64,000 nt of DNA. It comes from Lacinutrix mariniflava (GTDB lineage: Bacteria > Bacteroidota > Bacteroidia > Flavobacteriales > Flavobacteriaceae). Location of the stretch: the NCBI RefSeq assembly GCF_001418015.1, contig NZ_LIQG01000023.1, forward strand, positions 124,001-188,000. Direction: 5' to 3'. The notes under the pieces were generated by a model that did no database searches, was not told where the DNA came from, and was given only the letters and a program-made list of their open reading frames with translations. The position numbers were made by a program, and so were the translations under genes. Positions 16,106 through 25,801 of the stretch are shown here, one piece after another; within the stretch, counting starts at the first letter, position 1; each line of letters starts with the position of its first letter.

Positions 16106-17293
16106 ATGAATCAACTTTCAGATAGAATAACTAACATGGCTACATCTGCTACTTTAGCAATGGCGGCAAAAGCAAGAGAACTTAGAGCAGAAGGTAAAGA
16201 TATTATAGGTTTAAGTTTGGGAGAACCAGATTTTAACACTCCTGACTTTATTAAGGATGCGGCTATTCAAGCAGTAAATGATAATTACAATTCTTACTCA
16301 CCTGTAGATGGTTATGTAGAGTTAAAAGAAGCTGTAATTACAAAATTTAAACGCGATAACAACTTAACATATACATTACCGCAAGTTGTAGTTTCTACAG
16401 GAGCAAAACAATCTTTATATAACATTGCACAAGTAATGTTAAATAAAGGAGACGAGGTTATTTTACCTTGTCCATATTGGGTGAGTTATAGCGATATTGT
16501 TAAGGTTGCTGAAGGTATCCCAGTAGAAGTAAAAACGTCTATTGATACAGATTTTAAAATTACTCCGGCTCAACTTGAAGCTGCCATTACACCAAAAACA
16601 AAAATGCTTTGGTTTAGTTCTCCATGTAACCCTAGTGGTTCTTTATATAGTAAAGAGGAATTAGAAGCATTAGCTACTGTATTAATAAAACATCCAAATA
16701 TTTATGTAGTTTCAGATGAAATTTACGAACACATAAACTATACAGGAAAGCCACATGCAAGTATGGCTGGAATTGATGGTATGTTTAATAATACCATAAC
16801 AGTAAACGGTGTATCTAAAGCTTTTGCCATGACAGGTTGGAGAGTTGGATTTATTGGTGCTCCAGATTGGATTGCACGTGCTTGTAATAAAATGCAAGGA
16901 CAAGTAACTAGTGGAACAAACTGTATAGCACAACGTGCTGTTATTACGGCTTTAAATGCAGACCCAAGTGTTGTAAACTATATGGTTGACGAATTTAAAG
17001 TACGTCGTGATATGGTTTTAGAATTACTTGGTAGTATCGAAGGTTTTAAAACAAACACTCCAGAAGGAGCATTTTATGTATTTCCAGATGTTACTTTTTT
17101 CTTCGGAAAAACGTTACGAGGAAAAACAATAAATAACGCTACAGACTTTTCTCTATACTTATTAGAAGAAGCACTTGTTGCGACAGTAACAGGTGATGCC
17201 TTTGGAAACCCAGATTGCATTAGAATTAGTTACGCTGCAAGTCAAGAGCAAATTAAAGAAGCTGTAGAAAGAATTAAAGCTGCTTTGGTTTAA
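16106..17293 (+). CDS. Class I aminotransferase, aspartate aminotransferase type
   Basis: 395-residue fold-type I PLP enzyme. Key motifs are SLGEPDFNTP at the N-terminus, SPCNPSGS, VSDEIYEHINY and the PLP lysine in NGVSKAFAMTGWRVGF, with the substrate-binding arginine region in DCIRISYAAS. The layout is that of the Thermus-like (Ib) aspartate/prephenate aminotransferase subgroup. A terminator follows directly. Confidence 0.9.
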   Translation: MNQLSDRITNMATSATLAMAAKARELRAEGKDIIGLSLGEPDFNTPDFIKDAAIQAVNDNYNSYSPVDGYVELKEAVITKFKRDNNLTYTLPQVVVSTGAKQSLYNIAQVMLNKGDEVILPCPYWVSYSDIVKVAEGIPVEVKTSIDTDFKITPAQLEAAITPKTKMLWFSSPCNPSGSLYSKEELEALATVLIKHPNIYVVSDEIYEHINYTGKPHASMAGIDGMFNNTITVNGVSKAFAMTGWRVGFIGAPDWIARACNKMQGQVTSGTNCIAQRAVITALNADPSVVNYMVDEFKVRRDMVLELLGSIEGFKTNTPEGAFYVFPDVTFFFGKTLRGKTINNATDFSLYLLEEALVATVTGDAFGNPDCIRISYAASQEQIKEAVERIKAALV

Positions 17294-17315
17294 AATAACA
17301 CTATTATAGAATATT

Positions 17316-17349
17316 TAAAAAGCCTCTGATGTATTTCTGAGGCTTTTTT
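17316..17349. terminator. Bidirectional intrinsic terminator
   Basis: AAAAAGCCTC ... GAGGCTTTTTTT hairpin between the convergent aminotransferase gene and the small membrane protein gene. Confidence 0.85.
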
Positions 17350-17615
17350 TATAACATAATATACACAAAAGTCGAAACTAGTATTATTGAAAATATCACA
17401 ATTAATAGTATTCGCTTTTGCTTTCTTAATTTATCCTCACGTATAATTTTTTCCTTGATCCTTTTTATAGTTTCAGGTGTCGATTTTGGCAAATTATATT
17501 CTGGCTTTTTTATTTCTGAACCACTTAACGTTTTCTTCAATCTATCGCGTTTAGATAATAAATTTCTATTATTCTTCATAGAAGTAATAGCAGATTGTAC
17601 AGCTCCAAAACTCAT
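17349..17615 (-). CDS. Small conserved flavobacterial membrane protein
   Basis: 88 residues: a hydrophilic N-terminus beginning SFGAVQSAITSMKNNRN, a basic middle, then a single C-terminal membrane helix (about 68-86, ILLIVIFSIILVSTFVYIML). I have the impression that this N-terminal motif recurs in hypothetical proteins across Flavobacteriia. The single C-terminal anchor places the N-terminal part probably in the cytoplasm. Function unknown. Confidence 0.6.
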   Translation of the reverse strand: MSFGAVQSAITSMKNNRNLLSKRDRLKKTLSGSEIKKPEYNLPKSTPETIKRIKEKIIREDKLRKQKRILLIVIFSIILVSTFVYIML

Positions 17616-17846
17616 AAGTTCTAAGTATTATTCCGAAGTCATTTCGGAAGGTTAATAAATAAGTTAAATGAATAGATATGCTAACTTAGAACTTGCAAAT
17701 TCTAAATATCTATTTGGTTTTAGCTGAAGTATGAATACTTCAAATAAAAAAAGAAAAGCTGCTTTATATATAAGTAGCAATTGTATTAAAAATGTTACAC
17801 TTTTGGGTTATAAAACTTCATACTTCCGAAGAAAAAAGAAAAAAAA

Positions 17847-19352
17847 TCACCTATTCCTCCAAAAGAAAGGCGTCAACAATATCAATACAGTAAATAACTC
17901 TAAACGACCAATAAGCATTAAAAAAGAAGACCACCATTTACCAATAGCTGGTAAAGCCGAATAATTATTTACTGGTCCAAAATCTCCTAAAGCAGGCCCA
18001 ACGTTTCCTAAACTAGATGCAGCTAAACCAATAGCAGATTCAAAGTCAATTTTCATCATGGAGAATCCCAGCGTCCCAACAATAAATGCTAATAAATAAA
18101 GTATAAAGAAACCAAGAACGTTAAATACAATCTCTCCAGAAACAGAACGCTTATTATAACGAACAGGTAATATTGCATTAGGATGTAATGTACGTTTAAA
18201 CTCTAAAAAACCATTTTTAATGGTTATTAAATGACGTACTATTTTTATTCCTCCAGAGGTACTACCTGCCGATCCTCCAAGAAACATCATTCCAAAGAAA
18301 AAGATAGTTAAAAACGGTGTCCATAGAGTGTAATCTGCAGACACAAATCCTGTTGTGGTAATGATAGCCAATACTTGAAACAAACTATGTCTAAAGGCGC
18401 TTTCTGCTACTCCTAATACTTGCGGATGATCTATAGTAGAAATACTCATATCTGCGTTAAAATAAATAATAACAGCAGCAACTATGGTAAAAATAGCAAC
18501 AAACTTAAAGTAAAGTTTAAATTCTTCGTCACGCAATGCTTTCGAAAACTTTCCTTTGAAAGCAAAATAACTTAATACAAAATTTGTTCCTGCAAGAAAC
18601 ATGAAAACAATAATAATGTACTGTATTAAAGGCACATCATTCCAATAGGCAACACTAGCATTTTTAGTAGAAAATCCACCTGTAGACAGTGTACTCATAG
18701 AGTGATTAATAGCATCGAAAAAAGACATTCCAGCTGCCTTTAACAAAATAGTTTCTGCCGCTGTATATCCAAAATAGATTAACCATAATCGTTTTGCTGT
18801 ATCTGTAATTCGTGGGTGCAATTTATCTGCACTCGGCCCAGGAGCTTCAGCTGCAAAAAGCTGCATACCTCCAATTCCTAATAATGGTAAAATGGCCACT
18901 GCAAGCACAATAATTCCCATTCCACCAATCCAATGGGTTAAACTCCTCCAAAATAGTATACCTTCAGGCACCACTTCAATATCATTTAAAATTGAAGCTC
19001 CGGTGGTTGTAAAACCAGACATCGTTTCGAAAAAGGCATCTGTAAAACTTGGAATAGCTTCTGTAAAAACATAAGGTAAAGAACCAGATAATGCCATAAC
19101 AATCCACCCAAACGAGACGACTATATAACCTTCCCGCTTATTCATTTCTTTTTTATGGTTTCTAGTATAAACCATTGCAAAAACACCAATTAAGACTGTA
19201 ACTAAACCAGACAAAAATAGTTTTAAAGTAACACCATCTTTATAAATTAGACTAACCAATGCAGATATAAGCATGAAGCCTCCATTAAAAAGAAATAGTA
19301 GACCAAAGAAATGGAAGATAATTTTATAATTGAGTTTTAGACCTTTACCCAT
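17847..19352 (-). CDS. trkH: Trk-type potassium transporter, membrane subunit TrkH
   Basis: 501-residue K+ channel-like subunit with about ten membrane helices and the pore-loop signatures: FETMSGFTTTGASIL, STLSTGGFSTKN, ITTTGFVSADY and SSLGNVGPALGDFGP, each giving one quarter of the selectivity filter with conserved glycines. It starts 2 nt after trkA ends, so the two are one operon with the gating subunit made first. Confidence 0.95.
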   Translation of the reverse strand: MGKGLKLNYKIIFHFFGLLFLFNGGFMLISALVSLIYKDGVTLKLFLSGLVTVLIGVFAMVYTRNHKKEMNKREGYIVVSFGWIVMALSGSLPYVFTEAIPSFTDAFFETMSGFTTTGASILNDIEVVPEGILFWRSLTHWIGGMGIIVLAVAILPLLGIGGMQLFAAEAPGPSADKLHPRITDTAKRLWLIYFGYTAAETILLKAAGMSFFDAINHSMSTLSTGGFSTKNASVAYWNDVPLIQYIIIVFMFLAGTNFVLSYFAFKGKFSKALRDEEFKLYFKFVAIFTIVAAVIIYFNADMSISTIDHPQVLGVAESAFRHSLFQVLAIITTTGFVSADYTLWTPFLTIFFFGMMFLGGSAGSTSGGIKIVRHLITIKNGFLEFKRTLHPNAILPVRYNKRSVSGEIVFNVLGFFILYLLAFIVGTLGFSMMKIDFESAIGLAASSLGNVGPALGDFGPVNNYSALPAIGKWWSSFLMLIGRLELFTVLILLTPFFWRNR

Positions 19353-19354
19353 AA

Positions 19355-20704
19355 TTATAAAAACAATTTTTCTACTTGTTTAATAGACCTTGGTAAGCAA
19401 CAAACTACAATATAATCACCTTCTTCAATTTTAAAACCTCCTAAAGCTATTAACCCTTTACCATCCCTAATAACTCCTCCAATAATTGCGGAACGAGGGA
19501 ACGCTACATCTTTAATTTGTTGATTGCATATTTTAGAATCGCGCTTTACTCTAAACTCTAACAACTCTGCATTCATGTTGTTAAGCTTTGTCATGGCTAC
19601 AACCTCTCCTTTTCGTATGTATCTAAAAATATTATTAGCTGCAAGTAACTTTTTATTTACTAGAGTATCAATACCTATAGATTGAGACAACTCGAAATAA
19701 TCCATATTCTCAACTAAAGCAATGGTCTTTTTTACACCTTTAGATTTTGCAACTAAACAAGACATAATATTGGTTTCAGAATTTCCTGTTACAGAAATAA
19801 AAGCGTCCATATCTCCAATATTTTCCTCTTCTAAAAGCTCTACATTTCTACCGTCTCCATTAATGACCAATACTTTTTCAAGTTCATCGGCTAAATCTAT
19901 TGCGATATCTCTATTTTTTTCAATTAATTTTACTTTAAACTGCTTAGCACTTAAATCGCGAGCTGCTTTATATCCAATTTTACTACCACCAAGAATCATA
20001 ACATCCTTAATTGTAGAATTTGCTTTCCCTGTCATTTTACATAACTCCTCTCCTCCTCCTGCACATGTAATAAATACAACAGTATCACCTTCTTTAAATA
20101 ATGTATCTCCTCTTGGTATTATTGTGTACTGTGTACCAAAACGTTGGATAGCGATAGGCACAAAATGAATTTCTGGAAAATATTTAGCAGCTTCTTTTAC
20201 AGATTTACCTACAAAAGATGCAGTTCTGGCTAAGTTTAAACTCACCATTGCTAATGCACCATCTTCAAACTCGTAACTTTCATTAAAAGCAGAGCGGCTA
20301 AGAAGCAATTGAATTTCTGAAGCTGCAAGCGCTTCTGGAGAAATTAACTCATCTATTCCTAAACGTGTAAAACCAACCTCATCTTTGTGCGTTATAAATT
20401 CTGTATTAGAAATACGTGCAATGGTACGTTTAGAACCTAACTGCTTAGCCAAAACACAAACTGTAATGTTTGTGGTTTCAGACGCTGTAACCGCAATTAC
20501 AAGATCGCTATTCTCAACTCTTGCATCTTTTAAAATGGCAATTGAGGTCGCGTCTCCTTTTAACACTTTTATATCTAAATGATTGTCTGCGTAAGAAAGA
20601 CTTTCTTTATTGGTATCTATTAACGTAATCTCTTGCGATTCATAGGACAATAATTTTGCTAAATGAAATCCAACTTCACCAGCTCCAGCAATAATTATTT
20701 TCAT
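19355..20704 (-). CDS. trkA: Trk system regulatory subunit TrkA
   Basis: 449 residues arranged as two RCK units. The first Rossmann turn is IAGAGEVGFHLAKLL at the N-terminus; the second is ILGGSKIGYKAARDL near residue 237. Each is followed by a TrkA-C domain. It is cytoplasmic and gates TrkH in response to bound nucleotide. Its promoter lies opposite that of ubiE in the 97-nt gap. Confidence 0.95.
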   Translation of the reverse strand: MKIIIAGAGEVGFHLAKLLSYESQEITLIDTNKESLSYADNHLDIKVLKGDATSIAILKDARVENSDLVIAVTASETTNITVCVLAKQLGSKRTIARISNTEFITHKDEVGFTRLGIDELISPEALAASEIQLLLSRSAFNESYEFEDGALAMVSLNLARTASFVGKSVKEAAKYFPEIHFVPIAIQRFGTQYTIIPRGDTLFKEGDTVVFITCAGGGEELCKMTGKANSTIKDVMILGGSKIGYKAARDLSAKQFKVKLIEKNRDIAIDLADELEKVLVINGDGRNVELLEEENIGDMDAFISVTGNSETNIMSCLVAKSKGVKKTIALVENMDYFELSQSIGIDTLVNKKLLAANNIFRYIRKGEVVAMTKLNNMNAELLEFRVKRDSKICNQQIKDVAFPRSAIIGGVIRDGKGLIALGGFKIEEGDYIVVCCLPRSIKQVEKLFL

Positions 20705-20728
20705 TATTTATTTTATATAAAGGAAATG

Positions 20729-20736
20729 CAAAGATA
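20729..20736 (-). promoter_or_regulatory. -7 box (TATCTTTG) of trkA
   Basis: TAnnTTTG match on the minus strand, 24 nt upstream of the trkA ATG. The identical box occurs on the opposite strand at 20781-20788, making a compact divergent promoter region. Confidence 0.6.
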
Positions 20737-20780
20737 ATTAATTAATTCTTTGCATGTTTTTTAATGCTTGTTCATTGTAT

Positions 20781-20788
20781 TATCTTTG
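20781..20788 (+). promoter_or_regulatory. -7 box (TATCTTTG) of ubiE
   Basis: TAnnTTTG match 13 nt before the TTG start at 20802, predicting a leader of only a few nucleotides. Confidence 0.6.
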
Positions 20789-20801
20789 AAAAAAAAATAT
20801 T

Positions 20802-21530
20802 TTGACAAAAGTAAACCCTTACAAAGACAGTAATCTAGGTAAAAAGGAACAGGTTACAAAAATGTTCGATACCATTTCTGGAGAGTACGATGGCCTAAAT
20901 CGTGTTATTTCTTTTGGTATAGATATTAAATGGAGAAAAAAAGTAGTAGAAATTATAAAGGCTACAAATCCTGAAATTGTTTTAGATATTGCTACTGGAA
21001 CTGGTGATCTAGCCATAAATCTTGCTGAAACTAGCGCTACAAAAATTGTAGGTTTAGATATTAGTAGTGGTATGCTTGAAGTTGGAAAAACAAAAATTGC
21101 CGCTAAAAATCTGGACACTAAAATTGAAATGATTATTGGAGACAGTGAAAATATGCCTTTTCAAGACAACACCTTCGATGCTATCACTGTTGCCTTTGGT
21201 GTTCGTAATTTTGAAACATTAGAAAAAGGATTAAAAGATATTTTACGTGTTTTAAAACCAGGTGGAACTTTTGTTATTCTTGAAACTTCTGTACCAACAA
21301 AATTCCCTTTTAAACAAGGTTATAAATTTCACTCTAAAGTGATACTACCAACTGTTGGTCGTTTGTTTTCTAAAGACAAAACTGCATACAAATATTTAAG
21401 TGATAGTGCTTCTGTTTTTCCTTACGGTGAAGCTCTAAACAATATTTTACGTAATATTGGGTTTATAAATGTGAAAGATTTACCACAAACTTTTGGAGTG
21501 GCCACAATTTATACAGCATCAAAACAGTAA
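20802..21530 (+). CDS. ubiE: Demethylmenaquinone methyltransferase
   Basis: 242-residue SAM-dependent C-methyltransferase for the last step of menaquinone synthesis. SAM motif I is [16 protein letters not shown] (about 53-68); the family signatures [21 protein letters not shown] and a C-terminal YTASKQ end are clear, with [19 protein letters not shown] at the N-terminus. The start is a TTG at 20802 just after a -7 box; no ATG fits. It is followed 1 nt later by porT, a gene order common in Flavobacteriia. Confidence 0.95.
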   Translation: MTKVNPYKDSNLGKKEQVTKMFDTISGEYDGLNRVISFGIDIKWRKKVVEIIKATNPEIVLDIATGTGDLAINLAETSATKIVGLDISSGMLEVGKTKIAAKNLDTKIEMIIGDSENMPFQDNTFDAITVAFGVRNFETLEKGLKDILRVLKPGGTFVILETSVPTKFPFKQGYKFHSKVILPTVGRLFSKDKTAYKYLSDSASVFPYGEALNNILRNIGFINVKDLPQTFGVATIYTASKQ

Positions 21531-21531
21531 C

Positions 21532-22254
21532 ATGAGGAAACTAATTGCCCTATTTATATGTATTACAGCAAGCACTATGTGTTCTGCTCAACTTTTTACT
21601 AGAGAAAAAGTCCAGAATAATCAAAACATGGACAAACAATCCCTAAGTTGGGGCTATTACTTTGGTACTAACAATCTAGATTATAAAATAGACTATAACG
21701 ATAATAAAGGCGATATAGAAACAATAAAAGCCTTTGGTTTTAACGTTGGTTTAGTTGGAGATATTCGTATTAACGATTATATTAACTTTAGACTCGAGCC
21801 CGGTTTAGTTATTTCTGCTAGAACGCTAAATTATCCCGAAACTTTTTTTGAAGGTATTCCTGCAGACGATTTAAACAAATCGGATTTTTTACGTGAAGTA
21901 AAATCTACTTACATCTATATTCCTTTATTAATGAGACTTTCTACAAAGCGCGTTAATAATATTAAACCTTATATTACTTTTGGTATTGCAACGTCTTTAA
22001 ATTTATCTAGTAATGAAGAAAATCCTGAAGATAATAGTGGAGGTGAATTTAGAACAACTAAAAGTACACAGTTTTACGATATTGGTTTTGGTATCGACTT
22101 TTACTTAGAATGGTTTAAATTCACACCTTCTATTCGTGGTATTTTTGCTTTAAACGATGAGTTAGTAAAAGATGTCGACCCTAATAGTCCATGGACAGGA
22201 AATATTAATTCTATGAAAACGCGTGGGATTTTTATTAATTTTACGTTTAGGTAG
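21532..22254 (+). CDS. porT: PorT-family outer-membrane protein of type IX secretion
   Basis: 240 residues with a cleavable signal peptide (RKLIALFICITASTMCSAQ) and a beta-barrel pattern ending in aromatic TRGIFINFTFR. PorT/SprT is required for the type IX secretion and gliding machinery in Bacteroidota. The ubiE-porT arrangement supports the call. Start chosen at ATG 21532, immediately after the ubiE stop, because the signal peptide begins there. Confidence 0.85.
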   Translation: MRKLIALFICITASTMCSAQLFTREKVQNNQNMDKQSLSWGYYFGTNNLDYKIDYNDNKGDIETIKAFGFNVGLVGDIRINDYINFRLEPGLVISARTLNYPETFFEGIPADDLNKSDFLREVKSTYIYIPLLMRLSTKRVNNIKPYITFGIATSLNLSSNEENPEDNSGGEFRTTKSTQFYDIGFGIDFYLEWFKFTPSIRGIFALNDELVKDVDPNSPWTGNINSMKTRGIFINFTFR

Positions 22255-22288
22255 ATAAGAACAAACCCATCTACTTGAAATATTAAAA

Positions 22289-23008
22289 TTAACCACGCCT
22301 AAACTCACTCAACAATACAGCAGTAGCTGTAGCAACATTTAAACTTTCAGTAGCCTGTAAATCGCCAAAACGAGGTATTGCAATGCGCTCTGTCACTTGT
22401 TTTTCTATAGCTTCAGAAATTCCATTCGCTTCATTTCCTAAAATTATAATGCCTGCTTTAGGCAATTCCCTTTTATATACATTTTTACCATCCATAAAAG
22501 CACCAAAGATTGGCATTTCAGCTTCAGCTAAAAAAGTATTTAAATCTAAATAATTAATGTTTACTCTAGTAATAGATCCCATTGTGGCTTGCACAACTTT
22601 TGGATTATAACAATCTACCGTTTCTTTACTACACACCAATTCTTTTATACCAAACCAATCGCATAATCTAATAATTGTACCTAAGTTTCCCGGATCACGG
22701 ATGCTATCTAAAGCAACTATTAAACCTAAATATTTACTGTTTTTTGGTGTTGGTATTTTAAAAACTGCCAACGCCTTATTTGGTGTGGTAAGAAAACTAA
22801 TTTTCTTTAGTTCGTTTTCGGTAATTAATGTTTCATTTTTAATATCACTTTTAAAAGACTCTGTTGTAAATAATAAATGTAACTCTAAAGAAGATTCTAA
22901 AAGTTCATTAATCACTTTTATACCTTCGGCAACAAAAAAACCATCAGCGATTCTATATTTTTTTTGTTTGAGACGCGTTATTAATTTTATTTGGCTTTTT
23001 GATAGCAT
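22289..23008 (-). CDS. TrmH/SpoU-family RNA 2'-O-methyltransferase
   Basis: 239 residues: a short N-terminal RNA-binding domain (SKSQIKLITRLKQKKYR) and a SPOUT knot domain with motif 1 DSIRDPGNLGTIIRLCDWFG, motif 2 IILGNEANGIS and motif 3 IPRFGDLQATESLNVATATAVLL. The target (rRNA or tRNA) cannot be told. It is divergent from the tamL-like gene. Confidence 0.9.
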   Translation of the reverse strand: MLSKSQIKLITRLKQKKYRIADGFFVAEGIKVINELLESSLELHLLFTTESFKSDIKNETLITENELKKISFLTTPNKALAVFKIPTPKNSKYLGLIVALDSIRDPGNLGTIIRLCDWFGIKELVCSKETVDCYNPKVVQATMGSITRVNINYLDLNTFLAEAEMPIFGAFMDGKNVYKRELPKAGIIILGNEANGISEAIEKQVTERIAIPRFGDLQATESLNVATATAVLLSEFRRG

Positions 23009-23088
23009 TTAAAAAATGTATTTTTGAATCTTAAGTGATTCAAATTAAAAGTTTAGAGTCGAAACAAATCCTTTAAAAGACTGTTTAG

Positions 23089-25617
23089 TTGAAAATACAA
23101 GATTCAAAAATACTACTTATTATTTTAATTTTTGGTTTTCTAACCGCGTGTAACTCTGTTAGACGCGTACCTAGTAATGCACATTTATTAACTAAGACTT
23201 CTATTAAGGTAAACGGTAATAATGAGGAAAAAGAAGCTATAACTAATCTAATATACCAAAAACCAAACAGTAGCATTCCTTATACAAATATTAAAACTAG
23301 GCTTTATATTCATAATTTAGCAAGACCTAATTTAGATTCTGTTCTAAAAGCCAGAATTGCAAACAATCCTAAACGCACTGCAAGACAAATTAAATTTCTA
23401 TCTAAAAAGCAATTTGATCAACGTTTACAAAACAAACTTAATTTTAATAATTGGCTAAAAAAAACTGGTGAAGCGGCCGTTATTGTAAACGACACCCTAT
23501 CTAAAAAATCCATAAAAAGATTAGAGGACTATTATTATAACAATGGTTGGTTTGAGGTAAAAGCAGAATTTGAAACTATTAGAAACGATAACAAAAGAGC
23601 ATCTGTTAATTACAAGGTTTCTACAGGTGAACCTTATATAATTGACTCTTTATCTACAAGCATCAAGACTCCAGTAATAGACTCGCTATACCAAAGTACA
23701 TTAAGCAAATCTTTAATAAAAACTAAAACACAATACCGCACCAATAATTTTATAGATGAGCGCGACCGTATAACAGAGACACTAAGAAATTCTGGAGTTT
23801 ATCACTTCTCCCAAGACAACATTTATATTGAAATAGATACTATTGGTAAAACTAAAAAAGTTAATATCGATTTACAGATAAGTGAAAAAGCAATAAGACT
23901 CCAAGACACAATATTATACGAGCCTTTTAAAATATATAAAGTAAAAGATGTAAATATTTACACTAACAGCGCTTTTGAAGATAAAGACAAGCCCGTTACA
24001 GATTCTACAACTTATAATGGCTATAACATATATAGCAAAGAAAAATTACGATACAGCTCTAAAATGCTAACTGATGCTATTTTTATTAAGCCAAATACTC
24101 TTTTTCGCGATAAAAATAAACCATTAACGTCAAGACGGATTAGTAATTTGAAGACTTTTAAATATCCTAAAATAGATTACATAGTAAATGATGCAGACAC
24201 AACATTAACTGCTAATATCGCATTAACGCCATTAAAGAAATTTGGATTAGATTTTAGAGCAGAAGCATCGCAAAGTAACATACAAACTATTGGCTTCTCT
24301 TTAAACCCAAGTGTATTAATGCGTAATGTCTTTAAAGGAGCTGAAACACTTGAGTTATCTGGTATTGCCTCTATTGGAGCCTCTAAAGACGGATCGAACG
24401 AGCGCGATCAATTTTTTGACATTAATGAGATTGGTGCAAATTTAGGATTAACAATTCCGCGTATATTTTCTCCTTTTAATACTTCAAAAATAATTCCCAG
24501 TTCCATGTTTCCGTCTACAAAAATTAGTTTAGCAGCTACTAGCCAAACTAATGTAGGTTTAGACAAGCAAACAGCAACAGGAACTTTTAATTACAAATGG
24601 TTTCCAAATGATAAAGTAACAAACAAATTAGATATGCTTAATATTCAATTTGTAAAAAACTTAAATATTGACAACTATTTTAATGTCTACGAAAGCTCAT
24701 TTAATACACTAAATGCTATTGCAGTAAACTCGGGATCTATTAGTGCCGGAGAACAGTTATCGCTTCCAGATGAAGCCAATCAGTTTATAGCAGATGTAAT
24801 TAACGGAACAAATGCTATAAGTGCAGACGACTTACAAACTGTAAATTCTATAAATGAAAGAAAAGAAAGGTTAACAGAAGACAATCTTATACTAGCCACA
24901 AATTTTAGTTTTACTAAAGATAGGCGAGATAATTTATTCGATAATGATTTCTCAATTTTTAGATTAAAATTAGAGCTCGCGGGAAATGTTTTCTCAGCAG
25001 CTTCAAATATTCTAGGACTTCAAAAAAACAACAATAATAAATATGAGTTGTTTAATGTAGCATTTTCACAATATGTGAAAACAGAATTAGACTATGTTAA
25101 ATATTGGGATTTAGGAGGGAAAAATGTGATAGCAATTCGCACCTTTTTCGGGATTGCAATTCCTTATGGAAACTCTACCAATATTCCGTTTTCTAAAAGT
25201 TTCTTTGGTGGTGGCGCAAACGATAATCGCGCATGGTCCGCTTATAATTTAGGCCCAGGAAGCACACAATCTGTAAACGAATTTAATGAAGCGAACATGA
25301 AAATTGCTTTAAGTGCCGAACAACGTTTTAATCTTTTTGGCGCCCTAAATGGTGCTTTATTTATAGATGCTGGGAACATATGGAACGTACTTGACGATGT
25401 TAATGATGATGCAGCAACGTTTAGCTCGCTTTCCTCGATAAAAGACATAGCTGTTGGCTCTGGATTTGGTTTTAGATACGACTTTAACTTCTTCGTATTA
25501 AGAGGAGATATAGGCTTTAAAACCTACGATCCATCTTATGGTGACGGCAACCGCTGGTTTAATGATTACAATTTCTCTAATGCAGCATACAACATAGGTA
25601 TTAACTATCCTTTTTAG
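23089..25617 (+). CDS. BamA/TamA-family outer-membrane lipoprotein (TamL-like)
   Basis: 842 residues. It starts at TTG 23089 with a lipoprotein signal (LIILIFGFLTAC, Cys21), then POTRA-like segments up to about 370, then a C-terminal Omp85 barrel (surface antigen family) with the conserved FFGGGANDNRAW loop motif and a terminal NIGINYPF strand. The lipid anchor on an Omp85 protein is the mark of the Bacteroidota TamL group, involved in outer-membrane biogenesis. No tamB gene is adjacent in this window. BamA itself is less likely because of the lipobox. Confidence 0.85.
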   Translation: MKIQDSKILLIILIFGFLTACNSVRRVPSNAHLLTKTSIKVNGNNEEKEAITNLIYQKPNSSIPYTNIKTRLYIHNLARPNLDSVLKARIANNPKRTARQIKFLSKKQFDQRLQNKLNFNNWLKKTGEAAVIVNDTLSKKSIKRLEDYYYNNGWFEVKAEFETIRNDNKRASVNYKVSTGEPYIIDSLSTSIKTPVIDSLYQSTLSKSLIKTKTQYRTNNFIDERDRITETLRNSGVYHFSQDNIYIEIDTIGKTKKVNIDLQISEKAIRLQDTILYEPFKIYKVKDVNIYTNSAFEDKDKPVTDSTTYNGYNIYSKEKLRYSSKMLTDAIFIKPNTLFRDKNKPLTSRRISNLKTFKYPKIDYIVNDADTTLTANIALTPLKKFGLDFRAEASQSNIQTIGFSLNPSVLMRNVFKGAETLELSGIASIGASKDGSNERDQFFDINEIGANLGLTIPRIFSPFNTSKIIPSSMFPSTKISLAATSQTNVGLDKQTATGTFNYKWFPNDKVTNKLDMLNIQFVKNLNIDNYFNVYESSFNTLNAIAVNSGSISAGEQLSLPDEANQFIADVINGTNAISADDLQTVNSINERKERLTEDNLILATNFSFTKDRRDNLFDNDFSIFRLKLELAGNVFSAASNILGLQKNNNNKYELFNVAFSQYVKTELDYVKYWDLGGKNVIAIRTFFGIAIPYGNSTNIPFSKSFFGGGANDNRAWSAYNLGPGSTQSVNEFNEANMKIALSAEQRFNLFGALNGALFIDAGNIWNVLDDVNDDAATFSSLSSIKDIAVGSGFGFRYDFNFFVLRGDIGFKTYDPSYGDGNRWFNDYNFSNAAYNIGINYPF

Positions 25618-25762
25618 AGCCAAAAACACACCTTGATTATTTTAATATTGTTGGAATTGAAATTACTACTAATGCAAATTCGAGAATCAAACTACTCGTC
25701 TTTTACTACATCGTTTTCGCGGTTTTATAGATAAATTTCATAACAAATCTTCAAAATTTGTT

Positions 25763-25770
25763 TACTTTTG
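25763..25770 (+). promoter_or_regulatory. -7 box (TACTTTTG) of fbaA
   Basis: TAnnTTTG match 31 nt upstream of the fbaA ATG at 25802. Confidence 0.55.
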
Positions 25771-25801
25771 AATCTCAATTTTTAACTAAAACATTAGAAA
25801 A

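Noticed and set aside
17731-17964. 77-codon plus-strand frame after the small membrane protein
   Set aside because: Its second half overlaps the trkH end, the first half is Lys/Asn/Ser-rich AT sequence, and no promoter or family match is seen. The 17616-17846 gap is best read as non-coding, with only a weak 16-nt palindrome at 17726-17741.
19722-20168. 148-codon plus-strand frame
   Set aside because: Antisense to trkA; composition follows the trkA codon pattern.
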